The notes below the pieces were generated by a model that saw only the letters and a list, made by a program, of their open reading frames with translations, was not told where the DNA came from and did not search any database. A DNA stretch of 64,000 nucleotides from Deltaproteobacteria bacterium RBG_13_43_22 (lineage in GTDB: Bacteria; Desulfobacterota; RBG-13-43-22). The first letter of the stretch is position 1. The number at the start of each line of letters is the position of its first letter. Shown one piece after another: positions 32,792 through 42,137 of the stretch. The position numbers and the translations under genes were made by a program. The stretch spans positions 1 through 64,000 of the forward strand of contig MGQB01000020.1 in the NCBI GenBank assembly GCA_001797675.1, in the 5' to 3' direction.

Positions 32792-34378
32792 GTGAAAAAA
32801 ACCCATCCCCCCCGGCCAAAGACTGAAAAACATTTATCCCCCGGGTTGCGACGGTACCTGTATGTCACCGCTGCGGTTTGTGGCGCGGCGGTGCTTATCG
32901 TTGAAATCCTCGGGGCCAAGATGCTCTCACCCTATTTCGGGACCTCCCATTTTGTCTGGACGGCCCAGATTGCGGTGACGCTGGTGTCACTGGCCGTGGG
33001 CTATTGGTTCGGCGGCTGGCTGGTCGACCGGACCACCAAGCTGAACCGGCTCTATACCTGTATTTTGATCGCTGCGGTGTATCTGTGCCTGACCGTGCCG
33101 CTCTGCCGACCGGTGGCGGAAGGGGGCCTCCAACTCAAGCTTGCCCTGGGGTCTCTTCTGGCCTCGATGTTTTTGTTTTTTATCCCCTTGGCCTTGCTGG
33201 CCACCGTGGGGCCGTTCCTGGTCCGCGTGATGAGCGCCTCCGTAGATGTCGTCGGCGGTCAAGTGGGCCGGTTGACGGCCATCAGCACGGCGGGTAGCGT
33301 AGCGGGAACCATCTTGATCGGCTATGCCCTGATTCCCTTCCTGCCTAATTCGGTGACGATGCTCTGCACCGCAGTGATGCTGATTACGCTTGCGGTGATT
33401 TATTTCAGCCTGTGGGGCAGGGCAAAGAGCAAGACCGTGATAGCCCTGATTGCAGCGCTGGTCGGATTGGGAACCGGGTGGTGGGGCGTGGGGGTGGACG
33501 CCCGCATCCAGGTTCCGGATGTTGTCGAATTGGAGCGAAGCAATTCCAATTTCGGCCTGATGCAGGTGGTGGCGGCTACGAAACCGCCTTACCGGCTTTA
33601 TTTCAACGATTTTCTCTGTCAGAACGGCTTTGACCCGCGGACCCGGCAGAGTATCCATCTCTTCACCTACCTGTTGTATGGTTTGGCCCGCGCTTATACC
33701 GAGAAAATTGAAAATGCACTGTTCATCGGCCTCGGCGTAGGAATTGTGCCGATGCAAATGGCCGGCGAAGGCGTGAAGGTGGACGTGGTGGAAATCAATC
33801 CGGCCGTGGTGCCCTTGGCGGAACGGTACTTCGAATTCAAGTCAGGGCGCGTGAACCTGTTTATTGACGACGGACGACATTTTCTGAACCAATGCAAACG
33901 GCGTTACGATACGGTCATCCTTGATGCCTTTCTGGGAGACTCGTCGCCGTCTCATTTGATGACGCGTGAGGCCTTCGAGTCCGTACATAAGGTGTTAAAG
34001 GGTGACGGCACTCTGGTGATCAACACCTTCGGCAATCTGGAACCGGGAAAGGATTTTTCCACGGCCTCACTTGCGAAAACCCTGCGAGTGGTCTTCAAAA
34101 GCGTGAAACTCCACGCCGGGAAATCGGATGGAAATATTTTCTTTGTCGCTTCCGACCAAAATAAACTGACCTTCCTGCGCGACCCGGATCAGACGGATGT
34201 CCATCCCTCCGTAGCCGGACGGGTGGCGGCGGCCTTTGCCGGGGTAGTGCAGGCGGACCCGACCCATGGGCGTGTATTGACGGATGACTTCAATCCGGTG
34301 GAATTTTATGATGCGGCCAACCGGGAACAGCTGCGGCGGGAACTGGCCTTGTTCATGAATCCCCAACCCATCCACTGA
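32792..34378 (+). CDS. Membrane-anchored spermidine-synthase-like protein
   Basis: A 528-residue fusion. The first ~235 residues contain about seven membrane helices (starting VCGAAVLIVEILGAKMLSPYFG), typical of the fused MFS/spermidine synthase family. The C-terminal part is a Rossmann aminopropyltransferase-like fold with GLGVGIVPMQMA (about 311-322) binding the S-adenosyl ligand, VEINPAVVPLAERYF and DDGRHFLNQ, then YDTVILDAFLGDSSPSHLMT. The usual catalytic aspartate region is present. Membrane-bound members have unclear substrates, so polyamine synthesis is not assured. The start is GTG with GAAAGGT upstream. The gene is more GC-rich than average and is followed by ~160 bases before the ferredoxin gene. 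Confidence 0.82.
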   Translation: MKKTHPPRPKTEKHLSPGLRRYLYVTAAVCGAAVLIVEILGAKMLSPYFGTSHFVWTAQIAVTLVSLAVGYWFGGWLVDRTTKLNRLYTCILIAAVYLCLTVPLCRPVAEGGLQLKLALGSLLASMFLFFIPLALLATVGPFLVRVMSASVDVVGGQVGRLTAISTAGSVAGTILIGYALIPFLPNSVTMLCTAVMLITLAVIYFSLWGRAKSKTVIALIAALVGLGTGWWGVGVDARIQVPDVVELERSNSNFGLMQVVAATKPPYRLYFNDFLCQNGFDPRTRQSIHLFTYLLYGLARAYTEKIENALFIGLGVGIVPMQMAGEGVKVDVVEINPAVVPLAERYFEFKSGRVNLFIDDGRHFLNQCKRRYDTVILDAFLGDSSPSHLMTREAFESVHKVLKGDGTLVINTFGNLEPGKDFSTASLAKTLRVVFKSVKLHAGKSDGNIFFVASDQNKLTFLRDPDQTDVHPSVAGRVAAAFAGVVQADPTHGRVLTDDFNPVEFYDAANREQLRRELALFMNPQPIH

Positions 34379-34537
34379 GGCCGCTTTTTTGGGAGAAGGG
34401 AACGGTCCCTTTTCTTCCTAACAGGCCCGAAGAAAACTTCTAGGTTAAGGCCCGGCCCTGTTTTTTTGATCTCCTTTTTTGCCCGGCCTTTCCCGGTTAT
34501 TGGTTCGGGTTTCGCTGACTCAAGAAGGAGATTGATC

Positions 34538-35047
34538 ATGTCGGCATTCATTTCCGTGAATCATTCCGTATGTACCGGCTGTCGAACCTGTGAAGTCGTC
34601 TGCTCCCTTCATCATTTCGGGGAATGCAATCCCGAAAAATCGGCCATTCGCGTAGTCCGCAGAGAGAAAGGGGGGCTGGTCTTTTCCCTGCCCCTGGTCT
34701 GTCAGCAGTGCGAACAAGCTTTTTGCCTTGAGGCCTGTCCCACCGAGGCCATCCGGCGCGAAAACCAAGGTTTCCCCTTACTATTTGACCGAGAGAAATG
34801 CACCGAGTGCGGGATGTGCACCGAAGCCTGCCCGGCAGGGTGTCTTTCCCTGGACCAACAGACCCATCGGCTCATCGCCTGTGACCTTTGCGGAGGCCGA
34901 CCGCAATGTATTCCTTTGTGCCATTCGAACTGTTTGACTCTGGAGAACGGTGACGAGACAGACGATCCGAAAAGGGTTGAAAGGCTGGCCGGTATTCTGG
35001 AAGCCGAAGGCCTGACGGAAAACGTGCCGAGAAAGGGAGGGCAATAA
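34538..35047 (+). CDS. Polyferredoxin subunit for aldehyde oxidoreductase
   Basis: A 169-residue iron-sulfur protein of the HycB/NapG-like electron-transfer group. Cysteine clusters are CTGCRTCEVVC (residues 12-22), the CQQCEQAFCLEACP region (about 66-79), CTECGMCTEACP (about 96-107) and CDLCGGRPQC-x3-C (about 126-139), enough for four 4Fe-4S clusters. It starts at the ATG at 34538 behind AAGGAG. Its stop codon overlaps the start of the aldehyde oxidoreductase by one base. It should carry electrons between the tungsten enzyme and a soluble or membrane acceptor, unlike copy 1, which lacks such a subunit. Confidence 0.9.
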   Translation: MSAFISVNHSVCTGCRTCEVVCSLHHFGECNPEKSAIRVVRREKGGLVFSLPLVCQQCEQAFCLEACPTEAIRRENQGFPLLFDREKCTECGMCTEACPAGCLSLDQQTHRLIACDLCGGRPQCIPLCHSNCLTLENGDETDDPKRVERLAGILEAEGLTENVPRKGGQ

Positions 35048-36963
35048 TGGGATATCTGCGCGGGGGCAAGATTCTGAGAATCAACTTAACCGACGGGAAA
35101 GTCCGCTGCGATCCGGTGGACCCTTATGCGGAGCGATTCGTCGGTGGAAAGGCCATAAACCTCAAGATCCTTTTTGACGGTGTCGGACAGGAAACCAAAC
35201 CATTGGACCCGGGAAATCTCCTTCTTTTTGGGACCGGCCCCCTGGTTGGCACCCCCTTTCCCGGGGCCTGTCGGGTCGATGTAATGGCCAAATCACCGGT
35301 AACCGGAGCATTGGGCGATTCGGGCATGGGCGGATACCTGGGAGCCGAGTTGAAATTCGCCGGTTATGACCATTTAGTGATTGAGGGGAGGGCTGAGAAA
35401 CCGGTTTACCTGTCCATTCGCGATGATCAGGTGGAGATCCGCGACGCCTCCGCGATCTGGGGACGGGATACCTACGAAACGCCCGCCATGGTGAGACAGG
35501 AGCTACAGGACCTGGCGGCCAAGGTGGTGTCCATCGGGCCGGCCGGAGAGAGGCTGGTGGTTTATGCCTCGATCAATTCAGGCACGGGTAATGCAGCCGC
35601 TCGAACGGGGCTTGGTGCCGTTATGGGGTCAAAGAACCTGAAGGCCGTTGCCGTCCGGGGAAGGCAGGGAATCAAGGTGGCCCGGCCCGGGGAGTTTTTG
35701 GAAGGATGTCGGAACCTGCTTGTCTCCATCCAACAAGCCAGGTTTTATCACGACCTTCATGAGGCCGGGCTGACCCGGATTCACGACAGGGAAATGAGGG
35801 CCCTATATGAGCTTTTGGGAAACGCCACAGGAGAATGCGAAACGATCTGCGAAGGAGAGTTCTTAAAGAATCACCTGTATAACCGGGTGGGATGCTTCGC
35901 CTGCCCGGTCGCCTGCTTTGATTCTTATAATATCCCGGGGGTAGGGGCAGGGACCGTCAAGTGCAGCCCCTATGGAGACCTGACCTGGGATCTCCAAAAT
36001 CCCGATCTGATGCTCTTCTGGAAGGTCTTTGTCGAATGCCAGCGATACGGATTGGATGCCCGATCCTTGTCTAATGCCATTGCCTGGCTTATGGAATTAA
36101 ACGAAAAAGGGATTATCTCTTCCCGGGATACCGACGGCCGGGACATGAAGTGGGGCAGTCCCGAGGCCATTTTACCCATGGCCAGGAAGATCAGTTATCG
36201 GGAAGGGATAGGGGAATTACTGGCCGATGGGCTCCCTGCAGCGGCCAGTAAGATCGGCAAAGGGGCCGAAGATTATCTGCTTATAACCAAGGGGTCGCCT
36301 TCTGACATGCATGTTCCCCCGCTCAAAACCAGGGCGTTGGCCTCCGCGGTATCGGCTATCGGGGAGGATGCCCAGATACAACCCTTCCTGGACAGTGTTT
36401 CGGCCAGGAGATATGTCCGGGCAAAGGATGAAGCCTCCTTTGAAGAAGCGATCAGGCGATATAAGGAACGGGCGGAAAAAGAGGTCGGCCTGAAGGTGGC
36501 CGCCGACCCCAGGGTTACGGACGGGAAGGCCGCCCTGGTTCGTCAAGATGAAGAGCGTACCGACCTGGCGGATATCACCGGCGTATGCACCTGGATGACC
36601 TCCTTTATAGGACTGCCGGTCGATGCGGCCGTAATGGCTGATTTCATGACCCTGGGGTTGGGCACACCCGTTCAGGCCGAGGCTCTGATCGACACCGGGC
36701 TGAGGATGCATAATCTGGAAAGGGCCTTTAACTGTAAATGCGGCCTCACCCGCAAGGATGACCGGGTGTCCAAGGGATACTATGATCGGCTTCGCCCTCA
36801 AGGTAAATTGATGCCTGAACTCGGTTTTTCCGAGGACGATCTGGAAAAAATGAAAGATGACTATTATCAAATCATGGGTTGGGACCTGCAGACCGGGATT
36901 CCGACCCGCCCTACGCTTGAGAAGCTCGGCCTGGCCGATGTAGCTGAAGATTTAGGGTTATAA
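35047..36963 (+). CDS. Aldehyde:ferredoxin oxidoreductase (tungsten type), copy 2
   Basis: A 638-residue tungstopterin oxidoreductase. The N-terminal domain has VGGKAINLKILFD (about 32-44) and GDSGMGGYLGAELKFAGYDHLVIEG (about 90-114), the 4Fe-4S ligands are C283-x2-C286-x3-C290 with distal C514, and the C-terminal region keeps the family folds. It is translationally coupled (TAATG) to the preceding polyferredoxin, forming a two-subunit enzyme. It differs clearly from copy 1 at 2.4 kb in sequence and partner, so the two likely serve different aldehydes, acids or redox directions. The exact substrate is unknown. Confidence 0.92.
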   Translation: MGYLRGGKILRINLTDGKVRCDPVDPYAERFVGGKAINLKILFDGVGQETKPLDPGNLLLFGTGPLVGTPFPGACRVDVMAKSPVTGALGDSGMGGYLGAELKFAGYDHLVIEGRAEKPVYLSIRDDQVEIRDASAIWGRDTYETPAMVRQELQDLAAKVVSIGPAGERLVVYASINSGTGNAAARTGLGAVMGSKNLKAVAVRGRQGIKVARPGEFLEGCRNLLVSIQQARFYHDLHEAGLTRIHDREMRALYELLGNATGECETICEGEFLKNHLYNRVGCFACPVACFDSYNIPGVGAGTVKCSPYGDLTWDLQNPDLMLFWKVFVECQRYGLDARSLSNAIAWLMELNEKGIISSRDTDGRDMKWGSPEAILPMARKISYREGIGELLADGLPAAASKIGKGAEDYLLITKGSPSDMHVPPLKTRALASAVSAIGEDAQIQPFLDSVSARRYVRAKDEASFEEAIRRYKERAEKEVGLKVAADPRVTDGKAALVRQDEERTDLADITGVCTWMTSFIGLPVDAAVMADFMTLGLGTPVQAEALIDTGLRMHNLERAFNCKCGLTRKDDRVSKGYYDRLRPQGKLMPELGFSEDDLEKMKDDYYQIMGWDLQTGIPTRPTLEKLGLADVAEDLGL

Positions 36964-37323
36964 ACCGGCGAGTGTGTTGTTGGACCTTATCCCGCAAATA
37001 TTCTTCAAATCGGGCTTAAAAAGCCGAAGGGATGGCCAGCATAAAGAATCCTCCTGTTTCTGTATATCATGCAATTTTGAGGAATATACAGCGGGGGAAT
37101 TTTATGTTAAAAAAATAATTTGTTAAGATAATACTTATCAATTATAATAAGTTACCTGAATTAACCATAGGTTTATGGTTCACTAACGGTTACACAACAG
37201 CCAATGCCCTTTGTTTATATCCCCAACGGGATACGCTGTTTTGTAAAGTTATCCAGAAAAACTTTAGAATAACTTGTAGGAAAAATATGAAAATCCGAAT
37301 ATTAACACATCAATAAACTCAAA
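36964..37323. other. AT-rich spacer with hairpins; border of an accessory region
   Basis: 360 bases without a gene. Base composition turns AT-rich from about 37.07 kb. Two inverted repeats stand out: AACCAT / ATGGTT (37163-37180) and a 12-bp arm pair TTACACAACAGC / GCTGTTTTGTAA (37190-37246, one mismatch) enclosing a further ATCCC / GGGAT stem. They may be the border or terminator-like structures ahead of the kinase genes. Confidence 0.5.
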
Positions 37324-38298
37324 ATGGAAATCTCGGAAAAAAATCTCAACCAAGTTTCTGATAATCTTCTATCCTTTCTCAGAGATGAGCTAGGTGATAC
37401 GAAAGTAGACTATGAAGTTCGCCCATCACGAATTCAGGGTGGTAATGAAACATATGTTTTCCATTTTAAGCTAAAGAACGTTCATCCATCTCTCTCAGAG
37501 CCCCTGGTTCTTCGTATATTTCGAAAGGGTTTTCGTCCTAAACACGCAATAATGGAAAGCGTTGTGCATAATTCTCTGGTAGATCAAGGACTTCCGGTAC
37601 CATATGTACATTATAGCTGTATTGATCAGAAATATCTGGGGGAGCAATTCATGATTATGGATTTTTTACCCGGAGCGATGTTACATTTGGTTTTTGGTCC
37701 AGACACCTACATGGTGCTTGGCAAAATGCATGCTGCACTCCACAATGTCAAACCGGACCAATTGAATAAAAATATGATCACGGAAGGTTTCGGAGGCCGA
37801 CAATACAGCATCGAAGGGAAGTTCGATCTGTTACTCAAAGCGATTGAACGCTTTCCATGGTTAAAAGAGATTGTTGTGTGGCTAATTGAAAACAGACCAT
37901 CTGAGTGTGAAAATCCTTCCATCTGTCATGGAGATTTCCATGAAGGTAATTTGCTGGCCAAAGATGGCAAGGTAACTGCGATTTTAGACTGGAGTCAATG
38001 TCGAATTGGCGATCCGGTTATGGATGTAGCTGCTACATTGGTTCTACAAAAGGCTGCATTCAAACATATTGTCCCATCATATGATTCAAATAGGGCATCT
38101 CAAATATATTTACAATCATACAGACAAGAGAAAGAACTGAATGATCAGTATTTAGAATACTTTCAACTATTCAGATACGCAAATGCTCTTATGGCTGCAG
38201 CATATGGTTCATGGTTTTGGACCCAACCGCCGATACTGAACGAATTGATTAATAATGTCTACGATATTTCAAAAATTCATGTGATAATTCCAGAATGA
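37324..38298 (+). CDS. APH-family phosphotransferase
   Basis: A 324-residue protein with the aminoglycoside-phosphotransferase/choline-kinase fold. The Brenner motif ICHGDFHEGNLL (about 200-211) and the metal-binding ILDWSQCRIGDPVMDVA (about 219-235) are intact, and the N-lobe has a plausible GGNETYVFHFKL nucleotide loop. Family members phosphorylate hydroxyls of antibiotics, choline, sugars or other small molecules; nothing here fixes the substrate, and drug resistance should not be assumed. The gene is AT-rich compared with the flanking core genome, and is followed 156 bases on by a second, dissimilar kinase of the same fold. Confidence 0.82.
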   Translation: MEISEKNLNQVSDNLLSFLRDELGDTKVDYEVRPSRIQGGNETYVFHFKLKNVHPSLSEPLVLRIFRKGFRPKHAIMESVVHNSLVDQGLPVPYVHYSCIDQKYLGEQFMIMDFLPGAMLHLVFGPDTYMVLGKMHAALHNVKPDQLNKNMITEGFGGRQYSIEGKFDLLLKAIERFPWLKEIVVWLIENRPSECENPSICHGDFHEGNLLAKDGKVTAILDWSQCRIGDPVMDVAATLVLQKAAFKHIVPSYDSNRASQIYLQSYRQEKELNDQYLEYFQLFRYANALMAAAYGSWFWTQPPILNELINNVYDISKIHVIIPE

Positions 38299-38454
38299 AA
38301 TTTCATGAATGTCACTTTCCGTAAAAGGTACTAATTTTCCAACTTGTGCATTAACGCGGATGCTTTTCACGCCGCTCCTTTGTCGCTCTGCAAAAAACAC
38401 CGGTTATGCTTCCATTAGCTATCATTAAATGAGGTTAAATGAGAGGAGAATGAA

Positions 38455-39510
38455 TTGGTCAATTTCAACTTTAAAACAAAACAAGCCACTCCAGAATGGC
38501 TGACTTTTGTTCTGAGTAGAAATGGATTTCTATCAAATGGAAATGTATCTTCCATAGAACACACCACAACCAGCTCAATGATATCCATTTTTGTTTCACT
38601 TAGAGTGACCTATTCGCCAGGGAGCTTGGGAGCGAAACCACCAAAAATAATTTTAAAAGCGATCAAGCCCGAATTAGTAGAATCAGAGAAGCATCGAGAG
38701 CTCAACTTTTATAATTCGGTATTTGATATTCAAACCGAATTGCCATTGTTGACCTGTTTCGGAACAGAGATATGCCCTGAGACAAACCAATATTGCCTGT
38801 TACTGGAAGATCTTACGACAACACACCATCAATCTCAGTATCCGATACCACCTTTGCATGATGAAAGTGAAGGAGCAATTACAGCATTGGCTGTAATGCA
38901 TGCTTTCTGGTGGAATCATCCTCGTTTCGGAGACTCAATATTTGTCAGACCTTTGGAAAATCAAATAAATATAAATTTTCAATATTGCTCAAGTGTTTAT
39001 CCAAAATTTGTCGATTATTTGGGTGATCGCATACCGAAGAAGCGAAAAAAAATATACCAATTGATATTTGAGAAAGCGCCTAAAATTATTTGGAATCTAC
39101 TTTCAAATCATAGAAAACAAACTGTCACGCATGGTGACGCTCATTTCTGGAATTTTCTTTATCCAAACAATAAGGAAGACAATCGCTGTGTCCTATTTGA
39201 CTGGCAAAGTTGGGGGATTGGAATAGGAGCAAAAGATCTCGCCTATATGATCGCGTTACAATTGTATCGTGAAAGAAGACAGCGAATGGAATTGCCGTTA
39301 TTGAAGCATTATCATAACGAATTGTTAAAACGACAGATTCATTATACATGGGAAGATCTAATAGCCGACTATCGCGTTTTCGTAATTACAAATCTTCTTT
39401 ATCCAGTAGAATGGCATTCTTATAGTTATCCTCCAAGAGTATGGTGGGATCGTCTTGAGAAAGGGTTTTCAGCTTTTGAGGATTTAGATTGTATGGAATT
39501 GCTAAAATAA
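38455..39510 (+). CDS. APH/CHK-like kinase, second of the pair
   Basis: A 351-residue kinase of the APH fold with a different flavour from the one upstream. The Brenner motif is VTHGDAHFWNFLYP (about 221-234) and the metal site is VLFDWQSWGIGIGAKDLAYMIA (about 242-263), which resembles the CHK/DUF1679-type branch. The N-lobe keeps ILKAIKPE as the likely ATP lysine and LLLEDL as the hinge. The start is a TTG behind GAGAGGAG; no in-frame ATG is nearby. The two kinases share fold but little sequence, so they are not a recent duplication. Substrate unknown. Low GC suggests transfer. Confidence 0.8.
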   Translation: MVNFNFKTKQATPEWLTFVLSRNGFLSNGNVSSIEHTTTSSMISIFVSLRVTYSPGSLGAKPPKIILKAIKPELVESEKHRELNFYNSVFDIQTELPLLTCFGTEICPETNQYCLLLEDLTTTHHQSQYPIPPLHDESEGAITALAVMHAFWWNHPRFGDSIFVRPLENQININFQYCSSVYPKFVDYLGDRIPKKRKKIYQLIFEKAPKIIWNLLSNHRKQTVTHGDAHFWNFLYPNNKEDNRCVLFDWQSWGIGIGAKDLAYMIALQLYRERRQRMELPLLKHYHNELLKRQIHYTWEDLIADYRVFVITNLLYPVEWHSYSYPPRVWWDRLEKGFSAFEDLDCMELLK

Positions 39511-39586
39511 AAGCTTTCTTGAATCAAATAAAAAGCTAATAAACGAATGAACTCCAATTACAAAAGCTCGCGTTTTGAAACACCAG

Positions 39587-40676
39587 GGGTCAGATCTTAA
39601 CTATTAATTATTGACATTTTATTGATTTCATTTTATCTTCTGAGTCGTCGCGTTAATTTGGAAAGCAGGGAAAACCAATCAGAGAAATGACATGGCCAGA
39701 CCGCTGAGAGTGGAATTTACAGGCGCCTTTTATCATGTTATGAATCGCGGCAATGCAGGCGATTCAATTTTCAAGAATAAAAAGGACAGGGAAAGATTCC
39801 TTGAATGCCTTGAAAAGGCGGTTGAACGGTATTCTTTAAAAATTCACACTTACTGTCTGATGGGAACTCATTATCATTGCCTAGTTGAAACCCTTGAGCC
39901 TAATTTAAGTAAAGCCATGCAATGGATTCACGTCAGCTATGCTGCTTACTTTAATCGGAAGCGTAACAGGGTGGGGCATCTTTTTCAGGGGCGTTTTAAA
40001 TCTATTTTAGTTGAGGCTGACGAATATCTGAAAGAACTTTCCCGATACATCCACTTAAATCCTGTTAGAGCCAAAATGGTCGAAAGCCCGGCATTATACG
40101 CTTGGAGCAGTTATGGTGCCTTTATCGGAAAAATCAAGACGCCGAAATGGCTGGAAACAGAATGGTTGCTTTCTCAGTTTGGCAGGACGACTAAGGTAGC
40201 TAAGGAGCATTACAAAGATTATGTGGAAAGCGTTAAGATTGAAGAATTGGAAAATCCTGAGAAAGACCTTACCGCTGGGTTTATCCTTGGCTCGACGGAT
40301 TTTGTGGATTGGGTGAAAGACAGATATCTGTCTTTACAGGAAGACGAAAAGGAAATCCCGCAACTAAAGAAATTAAAACCAAGGGTTGAGCTGGAAACCA
40401 TCATAAAATTAGTGGCTAAAGAATTTGGTTGTGATGAGAAGATAATTGTATCTAAAGGCCGAAAGAAAAATATGCCCCGTGATATGGCAATTTATCTTGC
40501 CCGGGATCTAATAGGAGAATCCGGGGTTAAGTTGGGAGAGTCCTTTGGAAGGATATCGGGCTCTGGGATCACAGTTCGATATATAAACTTTTTGAGTGAA
40601 GTGAGAAAGACTCCAAAATTAAAGGAACGAGTTGATAGACTAAGATCAAGAATAATTAATAATTAAGATGTGACCC
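39587..40676 (+). mobile_element. REP-associated transposase unit with 26-bp inverted ends
   Basis: The transposase gene is framed by inverted ends: GGGTCAGATCTTAACTATTA... at 39587-39612 and, on the other strand, GGGTCACATCTTAATTATTA... from 40676 to 40651, matching at 24 of 26 positions. The right end overlaps the last codons of the gene. No target duplication was evident. The unit sits inside the AT-rich accessory stretch, between the kinases and the decarboxylase-like gene. Confidence 0.7.
39692..40666 (+). CDS. REP-associated tyrosine transposase (Y1/HUH), RAYT
   Basis: A 324-residue transposase of the IS200-like Y1 superfamily. It begins MARPLRVEFTGAFYHVMNRGN, typical of RAYTs. The HUH metal motif is HYH at 60-62 and the catalytic tyrosine is Y119 in YIHLNPVRA. 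After residue ~220 a C-terminal helix-turn-helix domain resembling the DnaA C-terminal domain follows (LVAKEFGCDEKIIV...MPRDMAIYLARDL). It would nick and join single-stranded DNA at palindromic ends such as those flanking it. The gene appears intact. RAYTs are usually single-copy and may be domesticated rather than freely mobile. Confidence 0.9.
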   Translation: MARPLRVEFTGAFYHVMNRGNAGDSIFKNKKDRERFLECLEKAVERYSLKIHTYCLMGTHYHCLVETLEPNLSKAMQWIHVSYAAYFNRKRNRVGHLFQGRFKSILVEADEYLKELSRYIHLNPVRAKMVESPALYAWSSYGAFIGKIKTPKWLETEWLLSQFGRTTKVAKEHYKDYVESVKIEELENPEKDLTAGFILGSTDFVDWVKDRYLSLQEDEKEIPQLKKLKPRVELETIIKLVAKEFGCDEKIIVSKGRKKNMPRDMAIYLARDLIGESGVKLGESFGRISGSGITVRYINFLSEVRKTPKLKERVDRLRSRIINN

Positions 40677-40731
40677 TATTGTCTCACTTCGATTAGATAA
40701 ATCATATTTTTCTTTAAAGGGGGAAATTTTT

Positions 40732-42018
40732 ATGAAAACGAAAATTACTGCGGCCAGGCTATTGTCCGTTGTAACCTTATGTTTTTTATTGAGCTTAAGC
40801 GCTCTTGCCAAGGACAACAAGTCGGATAAAATAAAGCATGCGCCCATTACACAGCAATTGATAACTATGGTCGAGCATAATTCAGAAATAAAAACCATGC
40901 TGATTAAATCAATTGAAATGGCAAAAAAAATTAACCCAGATAAGGTAACCAATCCGGCCCAGACGTTAGAAGAATATTATAGTTTTATGGACTGGGCAGC
41001 AAAGGCAATGCCCTGGTCTATTCTGCCCAATCTCCCCTATTCAAAATTGTATGATCAAATCGATCAGAGCTTGGATTACTTCTATTTTATCAATGATCAA
41101 CCCCTTCCTGAATTAAAAAATAAAGGGTATTACAATAATTCTTTACAATACCATGAACCCTATCGTACCTGGTTAATCTATTTTGTAAAAGAATGGGGTA
41201 TGTATTTAAGCAAAGAAGATTCGTGGGAAGATAAGTATTATAAAAAAGCTTTAGAAGATGAAAGATTCGGATTGCATAAAGGTTGGTATGAAGATCCATC
41301 CAAATGGAAAACATTTAATGAATTTTTTGCCAGATATTTGAAATCACCGGATCAACGCCCGATTGTATCTCCCAATGACCCCTCAATCGTATCGGCCCCT
41401 GCCGATTCAAAACCTCAAGGTGTATGGAAAATAGACAAGGACTCTAGGATTGTGCATAAAAAAGGCATTACCATCAAATCTACTGTTTTAAAGTCCGCAG
41501 CGATTCTTATCGGTGAAGAGAGCGCTTACAAGAATGCCTTCGCCAATGGCACATTAACCCATACTTTTCTCGACGTAAACGATTATCACCGCTATCATTT
41601 TCCGGTTGGGGGAACCATAAAAGAGGTTCGCATTATTCCGAGCGATGATGCGGCCGGTGGTATTACCACCTGGGATTCCAAAACCAAGAGATATGTTCTT
41701 GACGCCAATACTCCCGGCTGGCAAATGATTGAGACACGGGGTTGCGTAATTATCGAAACCAAAGAGTATGGCCTGGTAGCGTTGTTGCCGATTGGAATGT
41801 CGCAGGTGTCCTCGGTTAATTTTGAAGAGACGGTTAAGGTAGGTCATACCGTCAAGAAGGGGGATATGCTTGGATATTTTCTGTTTGGAGGTTCAGATTT
41901 TGTATTATTATTTCAAAAAAAGGTTGACTTTAATTTAACCGTTCCTCAAGAAGGCAAAAACACCTATAAACACGTTTTAATGGGTGAAGCATACGGGAAA
42001 CTTAGAATAAAAAAATGA
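40732..42018 (+). CDS. Exported phosphatidylserine-decarboxylase-like protein
   Basis: A 428-residue protein with a Sec-type signal peptide (hydrophobic 9-25, likely cleavage after ALA at 26). From residue ~190 it matches the PSD family: FNEFFARYLKSPDQRPI, TFLDVNDYHRYHFPVGG with the catalytic His, and the C-terminal LGYFLFGGSDFVLLF, where self-cleavage before Ser388 would create the pyruvoyl group. The usual LGST reads GGSD, a moderate change. Ordinary bacterial PSDs are cytoplasmic-membrane enzymes without a signal peptide, so an exported form may act on other serine-containing or amine substrates. It follows a strong GGGGGAAA site. It lies between the RAYT unit and an attC-like site. Confidence 0.78.
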   Translation: MKTKITAARLLSVVTLCFLLSLSALAKDNKSDKIKHAPITQQLITMVEHNSEIKTMLIKSIEMAKKINPDKVTNPAQTLEEYYSFMDWAAKAMPWSILPNLPYSKLYDQIDQSLDYFYFINDQPLPELKNKGYYNNSLQYHEPYRTWLIYFVKEWGMYLSKEDSWEDKYYKKALEDERFGLHKGWYEDPSKWKTFNEFFARYLKSPDQRPIVSPNDPSIVSAPADSKPQGVWKIDKDSRIVHKKGITIKSTVLKSAAILIGEESAYKNAFANGTLTHTFLDVNDYHRYHFPVGGTIKEVRIIPSDDAAGGITTWDSKTKRYVLDANTPGWQMIETRGCVIIETKEYGLVALLPIGMSQVSSVNFEETVKVGHTVKKGDMLGYFLFGGSDFVLLFQKKVDFNLTVPQEGKNTYKHVLMGEAYGKLRIKK

Positions 42019-42137
42019 TCTGATCAGCTGACATAATAAAGAACCTTGAATGTTTAGAAAAGAATAAAGCACTTCCATTTTGAATAAAGACAGAATGGGT
42101 GTATGAGTGCTAATAGGAAATAAGTTGAATCCCAAAT

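Noticed and set aside
38350-38425. A possible second attC site between the two kinases (GCATTAAC ... GTTATGC with GCGG/CCGC inside)
   Set aside because: The end boxes differ by one inserted base and no L-box-like segments are visible, so the match is too weak to call by eye.
37324-39510. Antibiotic-resistance genes
   Set aside because: The two proteins have the APH fold, but that fold also covers many metabolic kinases and no resistance-specific residues could be recognised.
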